Source of the DNA: Diogma glabrata
Taxonomy: Eukaryota > Arthropoda > Insecta > Diptera > Cylindrotomidae
Length of the DNA stretch: 64,000 nt
NCBI GenBank assembly: GCA_963693315.1
Contig: OY856187.1
Coordinates: 75,523,394-75,587,393, forward strand
Reading direction: 5' to 3'
The notes beneath the pieces were generated by a model. It had not been told where the DNA came from and ran no database searches. It was given only the letters and a program-made list of their open reading frames with translations. Position numbers and translations under genes: made by a program. Position 1 is the stretch's first letter; every line of letters begins with the position of its first letter. Below, one piece after another: positions 12,229 through 23,810 of this stretch.

Positions 12229-13677
12229 TTCGTGAATCGGATTGGACTTTTATCACTTTGTTTCTGTTCAATATACTGTTAAAACTATACAAATCACAAG
12301 CACATCTGATATTCCATCGTTTTTATAGTAGGAAAAAAATAAAAGTTAAAGCAAAGGAGATCACTCCCGCCATCCGGATTGTCCCTACACGGATCTTAAA
12401 TTTTGGAAATCTCTTATTATTCTTCAATTAGCCTATCATTCTAAAAACTAAGTTGAACTACATAAAAATTGTAAATGCAATACTAATATAAAATTAGAAA
12501 AAAAATACCTTATTTTAAACTGTTGATTCTGTTTCCACCAGTTGCAATACCACGCTCCAAAGTTGTTGAATTTTGATCTGGATAAGCAGAGATATTATTT
12601 CGGATACCAAGTGAACTCCTTTAAGCCAATATTTGCTTAATTCCTGATTTGAAATATTAGAATATCCATTTGAAACTACGGCACCACTACACCACTTTGT
12701 TGTTATTATTATTCAAAACATTGACATCTTTTTGATAATCCAAATTTGTATTATATATTGGAAAAAACATCTGGTGTCGCATGATGAAACATTTTCATCA
12801 ATGTTAACTTCTTATCGTCGCTTTAATAATGAAACAACGTATGCTATTTATACGTTGTTTTTATATAATAGGTGCGCTGCATTCCCCATAAAGGCATCTT
12901 TGAATTGGCGTTTTTACATTTTCGAATTATTTTATGACTGGGGGTAAGAATTAATAAATTATAAATTAACGTCCATGCAAATGCATGCGCACATCAAACT
13001 TTAAACTCAAATATCTCGAAACTATACTTTTGCGTATACGCCATTTCATTATTAAAGCGACGTTATAAAGTGGACAATTACAAGTCACAACTGGCCATAA
13101 TAAATCTTTTTATTGTATTCTTATTAATGTTTACAACCATAATAACAATAATAATTTCATTTCAAATTATAAATTTGACTTATATTTTTAGTATTTGATG
13201 TTTTTATTATTACACATCACATTAATTAGCAATTAATTTAAAAGAGCCAACATATATTAACACCTTAATGAATCTACTGAATTTTTTTCTAAAATCAACT
13301 CTGAAAATATTTGTTTGAAACACAAATATGGAATGAATTTTTATTTTTAATACGTTTTATGTAATGTTTAATAATAAAAACTTCTTAAACATTTCGTTTT
13401 AAGAACCAAGATCGAATTGCAATCTTAAAAATATCCAATTGGAAAAATGTGATTTTTCCTTTTTTACATCTTATGATGTCAAAACAAATCGGGTAATATT
13501 GAAAATTCAGCAAAGATTAATAACGACAACGACATCTGTTCGCTAGAATTGGAAATAAAATTGAGTACGTTCGTTTGCTTTTTATAGTATATTCAAAATT
13601 TAACTAGCAGTTAAGTTTTAGAAAATTTTAAAATTATTATTAATGTAAAAATGAACGGAAACTAATGAAATACATTT
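12229..13677. other. Interruption between the two Penelope coding parts (intron or insertion)
   Basis: On the minus strand the N-terminal part has a possible donor (TCAT|GTAACG near 13740), and the RT part is preceded by an acceptor-like CAG at about 12200. Joining there would keep a frame. A foreign insertion is the other option. Inside, a 19-bp inverted repeat (CGTCGCTTTAATAATGAAA, 12816-12834 and 13044-13062) frames about 210 bp. No transposase frame and no flanking duplication seen. Confidence 0.5.
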
Positions 13678-14514
13678 TTATTGAATTGAAAACAAAGAGG
13701 AATTTGGTTTTATTATTGTTTTGCGATTATTGCGATCGTTACATGATTTAGGCACCAATATTTGTTTATTATAATAACTATTTATTGTAAAATTAATTTC
13801 ACCTCTCAATTTTTGTTTATCGTCATCGTTTATATTATTATTATTAATAAAATTTTCAACATCTGCCAAAATTTGTTGCAATGGAATTTTTTTATTTAAA
13901 GCAAATTTAGAACCAAAACCTAAAATCATGGTTACTGACTCAGGTAAAACTAAGTCAGTTAAATTGGTTACTAAGATGCGATTATCATTAATCCTAGATG
14001 ACTCTGAATTAATGTGTAAAAGATAATCCAATTTTTTTGTCAAAATTTCTTTAAATTTTATGATAGTAAAATTATGTTTATTTGATAAATTGAGCTTGAA
14101 AAATTCAAAAGTTTCAGGAGATAAAACTTCTTGAATTTTGTTCATAGCATGTGATATTTCTGTTTGCTTCATTTTTAATTGATAAATACAAATATCAATT
14201 TCACAATTTAATAATTTCTTAGTTAATATTTTTTTCATGTTTTGAATTTGTTTATCAACTTTATGAAATTTATGTTGTAAGGAATCAAAAATTTTCATTT
14301 TATTTAAGACGAAATTAGGATAAATTACTAAACGTCTGCACTTAATAAGGAAAATTTTTCTTACTGAGTTTTTGGAAATATAAATAGCTTTTTTTTGTAT
14401 TTGATTCATAAATCTTGTAATTTTGATGCCATAAGTTGTAGTAATATTTTGAAAAAATGTTGTGTTGTTGTCCATATTTGTTTGTATATTAAATACCGTG
14501 TTATAATCTTCCAC
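13678..14514 (-). CDS. Penelope-like element, N-terminal coding part
   Basis: A 278-codon frame, basic and Lys/Asn-rich, whose C-terminal third has the conserved pre-RT Penelope motif (NLTDLVLPESVTMILGFGSK, then IPLQQILADVENFI). This region normally precedes the A-D-K-G box of the RT part, found at 12100 on the same strand. The frame opens with GTG; the first ATG is at about 14475 (MDNNTTFF). It ends at an ordinary stop within a sequence containing AATAAA, or is spliced to 12200. Its function in the family is unknown, probably RNA binding. The start of the element lies just upstream in the pLTR copy. Confidence 0.75.
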   Translation of the reverse strand: MEDYNTVFNIQTNMDNNTTFFQNITTTYGIKITRFMNQIQKKAIYISKNSVRKIFLIKCRRLVIYPNFVLNKMKIFDSLQHKFHKVDKQIQNMKKILTKKLLNCEIDICIYQLKMKQTEISHAMNKIQEVLSPETFEFFKLNLSNKHNFTIIKFKEILTKKLDYLLHINSESSRINDNRILVTNLTDLVLPESVTMILGFGSKFALNKKIPLQQILADVENFINNNNINDDDKQKLRGEINFTINSYYNKQILVPKSCNDRNNRKTIIKPNSSLFSIQ

Positions 14515-14520
14515 GTAGTT

Positions 14521-14659
14521 ATATATTCAAATTTTGATTATAAAGATATAATCAATTTAATATCTATTCGACTTTTAATAATATTATTCAATTTTTTAGG
14601 AAACTGAAGTATTTATAGTCAAAAATGATGGTATTATCAAATTATTTAAAACAAATTTT
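14521..14659. repeat. 5' partial direct repeat (pLTR) of the Penelope-like element
   Basis: Nearly identical to 9805-9945 in the same orientation. The match stops at AAACAAATTTT, where the inverted copy begins. In element orientation the repeat therefore starts about 25 nt downstream of the position equivalent to the hammerhead-like GAAA. Confidence 0.9.
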
Positions 14660-15394
<735 letters not shown>

Positions 15395-15396
15395 TA

Positions 15397-17291
15397 TATA
15401 ATATAATATATATGTATATGTACATCGTTATTCTTCTCGGGTAGTGGTTTTGATTTCATATTTCATATTTGATTTAAGATTTTTTTTAATTTTGTTTATA
15501 ATTTTTTTTTTCTTATACTAAACACATCAATATTTACAATATAAAATAAACAACAAATAAATTATCCTATATAATTTAATCACCAATGGATTAACATAAA
15601 TTTAAATTTGCTTTAATACAATACAAATGTTTCCGTTTTTTTTTCTTTTATAAATTTTACGTTAATCAAAATAAACATATGTTCTTTACAAATTTTTTTT
15701 TCAATGAAATCCTATATAATTGATTGAAAATGTCACAAACAAATAATTTTGATTCTATCGGATCTTTGATTCCTTTATATTAAAATTTTCACGCGTTACA
15801 GTATCCACATATCCACATCATTGTCAAACATATCCCCATATATTATTATTCTAATCTCTATCGTTTTAAACATATTATCCGATTGAACATTTTTGATCGG
15901 TTTTTTCCATAGCGAAGGTCGCATATCTACCTCTCTCACTATCTCTGTCACTAATGCCAGCATAAATAAAGCAGTAAAGCAAGGTTTTACAAATAACATT
16001 CCCCTAAACATGTATAACAACGTGAAAGTCAAAGAAGACCACAACTGGTCAATTTTTGAACAACCGTATGATCTAGACTCTCCATCACTGAAATAAAAAG
16101 AATAAATAATAAGTACAATAATAGATTTGATGTCAAATCATACGATTGTATTAAATTCAAAACATATGCTACAGCTTCTGTAAGGCAACGAATCAATCAA
16201 CTTGCATAAATATGCATATCTCATTCTCATACCTCATTCTCTCTCATACAAAAATGTATCTACATTTTAGAAAGTATTTAAAGTGTTTTGTTGAATGACT
16301 TGTTGCACTTCCACTGTTCTATCGCAATTTTTAAATTCTTCTTTGCGTTCAAATTTTACTTAATTAATAATTTTTAATAGGTCGTAGCAAAGTAATATAA
16401 AAAACAGTTCTTTTGATAAAATGTTGTTTTCAAAATTAATCGATTATTTGATTAATCAATTGAATTAATTTTGTTTTATTAAGCTTTCAATATAATTACT
16501 TAATTATTGCAACAGGTTTCAAACTATGTTTGAATAATGTTGAGTTAAATTATAAACGTGGTGACTTTTAGTTTTATAGATGGTTAAAAGAGGGTTGAAT
16601 GAACGCGACATCACTCTACCCTCAAATTTTAAGTTAAGAAAAATGAAATGTTTTCTTTCTATTTCGTCTACCCAGTTATCTGATAGTCAGGACTGAGCTA
16701 ATAAGTAGTTCACCAACAATGACAGAGGTGACTTAAATGTAAAAGAAAGAAAAGTATTAATTGTTACTTGTTATCTATCAACAAGTAACAATTACCCGTT
16801 AACTTCGATAGTATTATTATTATTATTTACGATAACCTATTATTAAAATAAGCGTTACACTGCAACACTGCATAGTGTTCATTACCGGAACTTTTAGTGT
16901 TTAAATTATCCAACTAAAGTTCAATTTTAAATATCGTGCACAAATTCAAAGAAACTAGGTATGTTGCACATGTGACATTATCAGTACATGTTCCTACAAG
17001 CCGTTTAACCAAAAACATTACTGTCTTACATAAAAGTGTTGTGAGAGACCAAGAACATCAACTCGTCATCAAACCCAAACAAAACCTAACAACTCAAAAC
17101 CAATAACCACTAAAAAGCAATATTAACCAACCAACAACTTGACTATACTATCAATCAACACAAAAACATTTAGGTACATACATAAATTAGATTATATTAT
17201 TAATCACGAAAAAATTTTTAGAATTGAAAAATTTATTTATTAATATTTTTTGGCACAAAAGTGATTTTAAATAATTGTTTAATTAACCAGT
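15397..17291. other. No firm gene; one possible terminal exon at 15906-16096
   Basis: Mostly AT-rich. On the plus strand a frame follows an acceptor-like TTTTTTCCATAG at 15911 and runs to a TAA at 16096, with a non-repetitive protein-like end (NNVKVKEDHNWSIFEQPYD). I do not recognise it and found no partner exon. The rest shows nothing. Confidence 0.25.
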
Positions 17292-17570
17292 TTGGCAGCT
17301 AAACTAATGTGTTTATGGAAAAAAAATCACAACAAACTCGAAGGTCTAGTGAGATGTAATTTATCAGTTTTGTCGAATTGTTTACTAATCCATCAAAAAC
17401 AGCACTACCGATATAATTACAACCGTCACATTGAAGGGTATAATCAATTACCGTCACATTCAAGGTTTTCAAAGCATCAAAAAGACAATTATTTGGCGCC
17501 GTTTTTGTTAGTGATGAAATCCGATTCGAGCAATATTGGTTTTAATTATAAGTTTGGGTTATTAGCTTAA
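17292..17570 (+). other. Open frame of 92 codons, doubtful
   Basis: A frame with mixed composition (LMCLWKKNHNKLEGLVRCN near the start, then a basic region) that I do not recognise. No family motif, no clear splice sites and no neighbour that would explain it. It may be a pseudogene fragment or chance. Confidence 0.15.
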
Positions 17571-19206
17571 GACTACGTCGCATACTATAAATTCATTCTG
17601 ATTTGACTTAAGTGTGTGATATTGAGTTATTTAGTAACAGTCGTGCTGACGTCAAGTCCATTAACTCAACCTTTCTTTTTAGCAAATAGATATACCAATG
17701 GTCTCCTTTTTTGTATTTTAAAAACAAGAACACCAACAAATAAGGTCAAACGTGTCTTTATTTAGAATTTCTATAAAATTTTTTATTTTTAAATTTGTAT
17801 CATTACTACTATTGGTATGTATGTACATATTAAAACACAATATATACAAGCCTAAATCACTAACCATAATAGATTCAACCTCAACTTGACCTTTGATATT
17901 TTAAATATTAATTTATTCTTTTTACAATTTTAATACGTTTCAAATTTCGTATCATTCTCAAAACTAATAACCATGATTCAATTACCAATTGAAGCTTTTT
18001 AAATACCAGAAAAACGTACGTGACTACTTACTTCATAAACAATTGTTTTTATGTTTTTACAAGTTTTCGTCTCTTTTCTTTTCACTCCAAAAACTTCGAA
18101 ATGCTTTTCGTTAAATTTTGGTTTATTTTTTTGTCGTTTTATTGATTTTTTCGTTAAAAAAAACGGAAATGAAACGAGTTTCTCCGAATTATATGATCGC
18201 ATTGAACGAAAACATAAAAAATTAAAAGAATCAAAATGAATAAAAAAACGATTCTATCATTTATCAACTATGTATATGATAATTTATTTTAATAAACGAG
18301 GTCAAACAACAGTTGCTTGTTATTAAATTTAAGTAATTTATATAATAAATTATATTTAATCACGAGTGAGTTTTAATAAAATTGTTTACAATCATTTTAT
18401 GTATTGCTATTGTTTATGAAGAGGGTTGTAAGGCCATTAAACGACTACTTAAAGAGTTGTTTGAAGTTGTTTCAAAGCGTATAAGGAGAACACCGAATTA
18501 ATAATGTTAACATTCGATGTTAAATGCGTAAAAAACTAAAGTTAAAGTTTCATTAGCCATTTATATTTTTGTTATTTGTTTTGTTAGATTTCTTAGTACA
18601 AGTTTACCGGTGTTAATATCATTAATCCTATTATTAATGTGTGGGCGCAATATCTGTTTCTATCCTGGCTCTCTTGGACTCTGCTCAAAAGCGGGCTATA
18701 CCAATTGTGGATCATAGAACAGTCGCATAGTTGCTGATCTCGTTATTTTTTATAAAAATCGTCACCAGCAGTGTTAAGATGAAATCAGATGCATATAATG
18801 CCTCAAACATTTTATTTTATCCATTTCACTCGTCACTCGATTTTCAATAACGGCCAAACTGTTGCGACTTGGAAGCACTCACTATCATAGAGATAGAATG
18901 CAGAGGGACTTTTTTGTTCGATCTGCGTATATCGATAGTTTCGAGTGGCTTCTATGAGAAAAGAAATCTATGTGTTGTTGTGACACATATTATAATTCCT
19001 ATTACTAATTACACAAACTTTTTTATTTATAAAAACAAATGGCAATAGAATTGAATTTACTCGTTTTGTATAAATTATAAACTCTGATATTATTCCCATA
19101 AGAGCAAGTTACATCGACGTAATCGAAAAATTTAAATTTTAAAGTTTGTTCGTGTAATAAAAGTAACAGTTCGTTCATTTAAATTTTGAAACTCATTGAA
19201 GTAGAA
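17571..19206. other. No gene seen
   Basis: AT-rich sequence. A less AT-rich stretch at about 18640-18980 has no frame, TIR or LTR ends. No RNA gene core found. Confidence 0.45.
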
Positions 19207-19587
19207 ATGTTTTACCTTAAAAATTTTGCTGATATCCTTACATACATGAAGTGCTTCAGCTTTAAGCTGAATATGGATAATGAAACTATTGGTAGCACCA
19301 TTTATTTTGATTTTGCTAAATTTGTTTGAAGTTTCAAACTGTTGATTTATATTTTGACGACTTAAATTATACTAATAACGCTTTGTGTTATGAACAAGTT
19401 GATGTTGTGTTCTTAAACTACATTGCCAACAATCCCCAAGTCGAATCTCTTGCAACACCTTTTATGCATTGGTATTATTTAATATATAGAAATCTATAAT
19501 TTATATTCTCTCCAAAATATTTCATTGAAGTATTCTCAAAGCAGTTATGGATAGGAATAATCGCCACAATTCTGTGTTCAATTATTG

Positions 19588-20321
19588 GAACGAAGTTCCT
19601 TATCGCGCGTTGCGAAAGAGGCTAGACGGAAAAAATTAAGACCAAAAAAAAAGGTTGTAACGACACTTTTTGCTGAATATAAAAGAGAATATAAAAAAAT
19701 TGCTATAAAAAAATTAAACGATTAAAAAAAAACACGAAACAACAAACGAAACGAAATAAGAAATGAAATTTCAATTTTAATATTTTCTTTGAATTTAGTT
19801 TATGCTTTGCTTGAGGAGTGGATAGACTTATTATTTTTCTTTGTTTTTTGTAAATTTTATACCAAGTCGTAAACTTGGAATGCCAATTTATATACAACTT
19901 GGAATGCCAATTTATATACAACTTTGTATACAACCTTGTATACAACTTTGTAAACAAATTTGTACACAACTTTGTATACAACTTTGTATACAACTTTGTA
20001 TACAACTCTGTATACAACTTTGTATACAACTTTGTAAACAACTTTGAATACAACTTTTAATACAACTTTTAATACAACTTTGTATACAACTTTGAATACA
20101 ACTTTGAATAAAACTTTGAATACAACTTTGAATACAATTTTGTACATACATTTGTATACAAGTTTGCATACTACATTGTTCCCAGTGTTCCCATTGTTAA
20201 TTGTATACAAAGTTGTATAATCTTCACTAATCTTCACAAAGTTGTATAATCTTCACTAATTAATCGAAAGGAACTTCGTTCCATCCGGGTGTCCCTTGAC
20301 ACCTCTCTTTACTTTTTTGTC
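19588..20321. mobile_element. Non-autonomous Helitron-like insertion inside the IR pseudogene
   Basis: Bounded by IR coding sequence on both sides. It begins near GGAACGAAGTTCCTT and ends with a block (AATCGAAAGGAACTTCGTTC, then CCGGGTGTCCCTTGACACCT) that recurs at 23725-23770. Another shared block (TTTAGTTTATGC..TTG, GGAGTGGATAGAC) lies at 19797-19845 and 22333-22380. The second copy surrounds a Helitron Rep fragment, hence the class. It contains a 12-bp minisatellite at 19865-20165. Exact ends are not certain. Confidence 0.55.
19865..20165. repeat. 12-bp minisatellite, unit TATACAACTTTG
   Basis: About 25 imperfect copies of a 12-mer whose junctions form the palindrome TTGTATACAA. All six frames stay open (Y-K-V-V-, Q-L-C-I- repeats), so the long ORFs here are artefacts of the repeat. 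Confidence 0.93.
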
Positions 20322-20603
20322 TTCTAATTAATAAAATTCTAGTGAAACTTTCACAAAATGCATTTATCGAAACAACTCTCATACTGATTGGAATCTCGAG
20401 TGAAAACTGTTAACAAACATTTAATACGTCAAACCGATTTTCTTTTAAATTTACTCGACTTATTTATGGAATTTTTACTTTATTCATACTTACCGCATTA
20501 TCAACATTTTTAACGGCCAAACTTGCACAAAGAAATAATGAGTTACCGTTTAATGGATTGGATGACATTGGAAATCAAAAGGCTTACAGTTTATGTTTAC
20601 CTG

Positions 20604-20709
20604 CAGCCACATTCTGTAATTGTGAAGCGGTGAAGTGATAAGTTTTTTAATGAAAAGAAACGAAGAAATTTTTATCACTTCACCGCTTCACAGTTACAGA
20701 ATTTGGCTG
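20604..20709. mobile_element. 106-bp foldback MITE, copy 1
   Basis: Starts CAGCCACATTCTGTAATTGT and ends with the inverse, GAATTTGGCTG; arms of about 45 bp surround a short A-rich loop. It is flanked by CTG at 20601-20603 and 20710-20712. Excising element plus one CTG rejoins the IR frame as S-L-C-L-P-E-L-A. Copy 2 at 23986-24091 has the same length. Confidence 0.92.
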
Positions 20710-21262
20710 CTGAATTGGCAAAAAGGAAGCCTTTAAATGTAAACAAAACAGGTATTTGTCCAACTTATTCGATTCTGAGTAAAGATGCTTACAAACGAAT
20801 TTGCTCAACGAAAACGTCAGTTTTTGTGATGGATTACTTGGATCTGGTGAACAAAACTGAAATTGAATCAATACTGATGCGTAGAATTCGGTAAACTATG
20901 AAAATCTTTTATTACAAATTACAATTTCGCTTGGTACAACTGTTGATCTTTTATGCTTTTTAGTTCTAGGTCAAATACTCAAATGCATGTGTTATCAACG
21001 AATTGAAGATAAAATTTCTTCCAGTTTCTCTATCGATTCCAATTTCTGTATCGTTTAAATATAAAAAACAGTTGTCGACTGTCATTACAAGAACAAGAAC
21101 CACGGGACTTTTGGACTATCATTCAATTAAAAGAATTGAATCGTTTTTATGAACAATTGATAACGTTAAAGAAAATACTTCTGTCGACATTGGTTATGTT
21201 ATATATACCGGCATATCGATTATTATGTTGGTGATAGAAATTAAGGTGAAAGAGAAGTTATA

Positions 21263-21727
21263 ACATCAATAAATTTTTGTTAATAGCTTTTTGACTCTTG
21301 TTTTGAATAGCCAGTATATAATGACATAATTTATATCGCTTAAATAAATTAATAAACATTATATTGTCATACAACTCATGCATACAAAAACTATTCTCAA
21401 TATGATGCTAGCGATATAATGTGATGAAAACTTTAACTATAATAATTGTGAATTTGTATATGTGTGAGTTCGATCTTAAAATTAAAATCGCTTGTTCACG
21501 GGCAACATTTTACAAAGCGAGATATGCCTACTTTCATTAAAATTTGCAACACTAATGTACTAGCGGACATTATTGTATAGTTTTTAGAAATATACTCTTC
21601 AAATACTATGGTAAGCTTATGTCAATTAAATATACTATCCATGACCAACTGTTGTCATAGTTCTGTCATAACTTCGGTCTGGGTTGCTTTACTGAAAAGC
21701 GGTCTGCCCATTAATTGATATAGTCCA
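21263..21727. other. No gene seen
   Basis: AT-rich intergenic sequence between the IR pseudogene and the next CCCGA-family copy. Confidence 0.45.
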
Positions 21728-22100
21728 CACGAGCAGAATTAGTTAGCGAAAGTCTGAATACAGTGAGGGCGTGATCAGGACTTAGTCAGTCCAGAAAGGC
21801 AAAGCCTGATTATATAAATCTGATGTTGGCCTGCGTGATTTACGTTACCCTTTTAGTTAACCTTATCTGAATATATCAGACCCTGATTTGGATTTTTGTA
21901 TTTGAACCCTAGCTAAAATATCAATTGGTTGAAATTCACAAGAGCATTATTCATTTTAGAAATATATAGTTAAAATCGTTTCATGTATGTTTAAGTTATC
22001 GCTTTTCGGCGGAAAGACTATAATAGTGATTCAATTATAATTTTCAATTATAATTTTTTTATTTTATTTTATTTATTTATTTATTTATTTTATAGAAAGA
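21728..22100. mobile_element. CCCGA-family element, truncated copy
   Basis: Starts CACGAGCAGAATTAGTTAGC, then follows the 33504-33913 copy for about 300 bp (GGGCGTGATCAGGAC, CCCTAGCTAAAATATCAATT, TAAAATCGTTTCATGTATGT). The far terminus is missing. Confidence 0.7.
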
Positions 22101-22520
22101 AATCTAAACCTATGATTTCACATAATATTAAATTCAGATTAATAAATATTAACTAAGGATATCCTAGTCGTCTAGAGGAATACTAATTTCCAAATTACAA
22201 AATAAAAAAGAAACCAAAAACGGCCCCTTTAACGGCCCCTCTATACAATATGAAATGGAATTGCCCAAGTCTTTTCATTGTTTTTTTATTATTATTATTT
22301 AGTATTTTATATTTTTTTTTTCAAATTTCAATTTAGTTTATGCATTGATTTAGGAGTGGATAGACGTATTATTTTTCTTTGTTTTTTTATTATTATTATT
22401 TTTCTTTGATTTTCTTTGATTTCATTATTATTTTTCTTTGTTTTAAAATATTTTCTATTGATTAGAAATTAAAGAAACAATTCATAAAATTGATTTGTTC
22501 TTTCTGTGCAAAACAAGATA

Positions 22521-22669
22521 AGCAGGCTACAGACCTTCAATCAATTTGTCAATCAATTGAAAACGAAAATAAACGAAATAAAATTTAGGGGATTTTTACA
22601 CTAAATTTTATTTCGTTTATTTGAGTTTTCGAATTGATTGACAAATTGATTGTAGGTCTATAGCCTGCT
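22521..22669. repeat. 149-bp foldback (hairpin) sequence
   Basis: The left arm, from AGCAGGCTACAGACC, and the right arm, ending GGTCTATAGCCTGCT, are imperfect reverse complements of about 67 bp around a loop GGGGATTTTTACAC. No coding content. Confidence 0.85.
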
Positions 22670-22849
22670 ATAGAGAAATATTTCATAATAGCCGTGTTCG
22701 ATTTTTCTGTTTTTTCTTCATAAATGAATGGTGTCATGAATGGTGTTAATGGTGAAATGAATGTTGTGAATGAAGAAATGAATTGCACGTGGTATTTATC
22801 ATTTTAAAATTCATAATATTTTTAATCATCATACTGGTGCTTTAAATTG

Positions 22850-23172
22850 TGCCTGAAGTGTTTGTTAAATTTGTCAGATGAAGATAGAATTGATGGAAAT
22901 GAAATGATTAATAAATTTGTATGTACTGAAATCTCTGAGCCCATTCTTTTTCCTAAATTACATGAATATGTGAAACGTATATGATGCATGGACCATGTGG
23001 TGCTCCAAATCCTAATTCTGTTTGTATGAGAGATGGTAAATGTAGTAAGAATTTTCCAAAACCTTTTTTTGAAAATACTAAAGAATCTGTGAATGGTTAT
23101 CCTTTGTATCGTCGACGTGATAATGGTATGAGTGTTGATGTACGTGGTGCATCTCTTGATATTAGATACTAG
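22850..23172 (+). pseudogene. Helitron Rep/helicase protein fragment
   Basis: The plus-strand frame holds DRIDGNEMINKFVCTEIS, then, after a frame change near 22980, MHGPCGAPNPNSVCMRDGKC, SKNFPKPFF and NGYPLYRRRDNG. These are the conserved Cys/His-rich boxes of the Helitron_like_N region that precedes the Rep nickase. Only about 100 residues remain; the frame is cut by the head of another element at 23170. The Rep HUH motif and helicase are absent. Firm family call, no activity. Confidence 0.85.
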
Positions 23173-23250
23173 GAAGGCCCGGCGTGCTACGCTACGCTTA
23201 TAAATAAAGTTTTTGCGGAGACATTTTGTGGGGTGGGTGCAGTGAGCATG
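23168..23250 (+). mobile_element. Head of a Helitron-like or foldback element (GGCCCGGCGTGC end), partial
   Basis: Starts TACTAGGAAGGCCCGGCGTG and follows the arm at 23811 for about 60 bp (to GCGGAGACATTTTGT), then diverges. Same end as 23811, 24363 (inverted) and 30654. Confidence 0.7.
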
Positions 23251-23314
23251 CTGGCATTTGCTACATGCTAGCATTTCTCACGAAAAGTACGTTCATTAGT
23301 ACGACAATATTTTA

Positions 23315-23572
23315 ATGGTTGACACCCTTGACACCTTGACACCCTTGACACCCTTGACACCCCTTGACACACTTGACACCCTTGACAACCTTGACACCCT
23401 TGACACCCTTGACACTCTTGACACCCTTGACACCCTTGACACCCTTGACATCCTTGCCACCCTTGACACCCTTAACACCCTTGACACCCTTGACAACCTT
23501 GACACCCTTGACACCCCTGATACCCTTGACACCCTTGGCACCCTTGACCCTTGACACCCTTGACACCCTGAA
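23315..23572. repeat. 9-bp minisatellite, unit CCCTTGACA
   Basis: About 28 head-to-tail copies with occasional variants (CTCTTGACA, CCTTGCCAC). All frames are open with T-L-D or V-K-G repeats, so the ORFs are artefacts. The unit also occurs once inside the tail block GTGTCCCTTGACACCTCT at 20290 and 23752, a likely seed for the expansion. Confidence 0.95.
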
Positions 23573-23810
23573 AAATAAAATTTTATTACGATTCCTTCAC
23601 TAGTTTTTTTATTTTCTATTGATTAGAAATTAAAGAAACAATTTCCCAAATTTTCCGAATTTCCCAAATTTCCCAAACTTAAAAAAATAAAATTTTTTTT
23701 AATACAACCATTCCTTCACTAATTAATCGAAAGGAACTTCGTTCCATCCGGGTGTCCCTTGACACCTCTATACTTTTTCTTATACGTGTGGAAATGAAAT
23801 GATTAATAAA

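Larger units (their letters stand above)
19207..21262 (+). pseudogene. Ionotropic receptor (IR) pseudogene, paralog of the gene at 35-37 kb
   Basis: Translated pieces match the IR at 35217-36833 in order. 19207-19330 is ADILTYMKCFSFKLN. 19400-19587, with stops and a frame change, has FIFSPKYFIEVFSKQLW leading into TM1. 20322-20603 has NAFIETTLILIGISSEN, TRLIYGIFTLFILTA (TM after the pore) and ELPFNGLDDIGNQKAYSLCL. 20713-20890 has LNVNKTGICPTYS and AYKRICSTKTSVF. 20970-21262 has SFKYKKQLSTVITRTRTTGL and a final membrane segment. Breaks: a Helitron-like insertion within TM1, a 106-bp MITE in the ligand-binding S2 lobe, a TAA in place of a sense codon near 20414, a TGA near 21148 and earlier stops. 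Removing the MITE and one target copy restores the local frame. Non-functional. Confidence 0.85.
22310..23790 (+). mobile_element. Helitron-derived composite with a Rep-domain fragment
   Basis: Shares head and tail blocks with the insertion at 19588-20321 and encloses a Helitron coding relic, a hairpin and a minisatellite. A block near 22443 (TCTATTGATTAGAAATTAAA) recurs at 23611, and GGAAATGAAATGATTAATAA at 22894 recurs at 23790, where the long foldback interrupts it. The composite therefore contains at least one internal duplication. Confidence 0.5.

Noticed and set aside
19703..20237. Five overlapping ORFs of 61-126 codons
   Set aside because: All are readings of the 12-bp minisatellite inside the Helitron-like insertion.
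22822..23274. 150-codon minus-strand ORF
   Set aside because: Antisense shadow of the Helitron Rep fragment.
23315..23572. CRISPR-like array
   Set aside because: Units are contiguous 9-mers without unique spacers, in a eukaryotic context.
23296..23603. ORFs rich in V-K-G or T-L-D repeats
   Set aside because: Readings of the 9-bp minisatellite.
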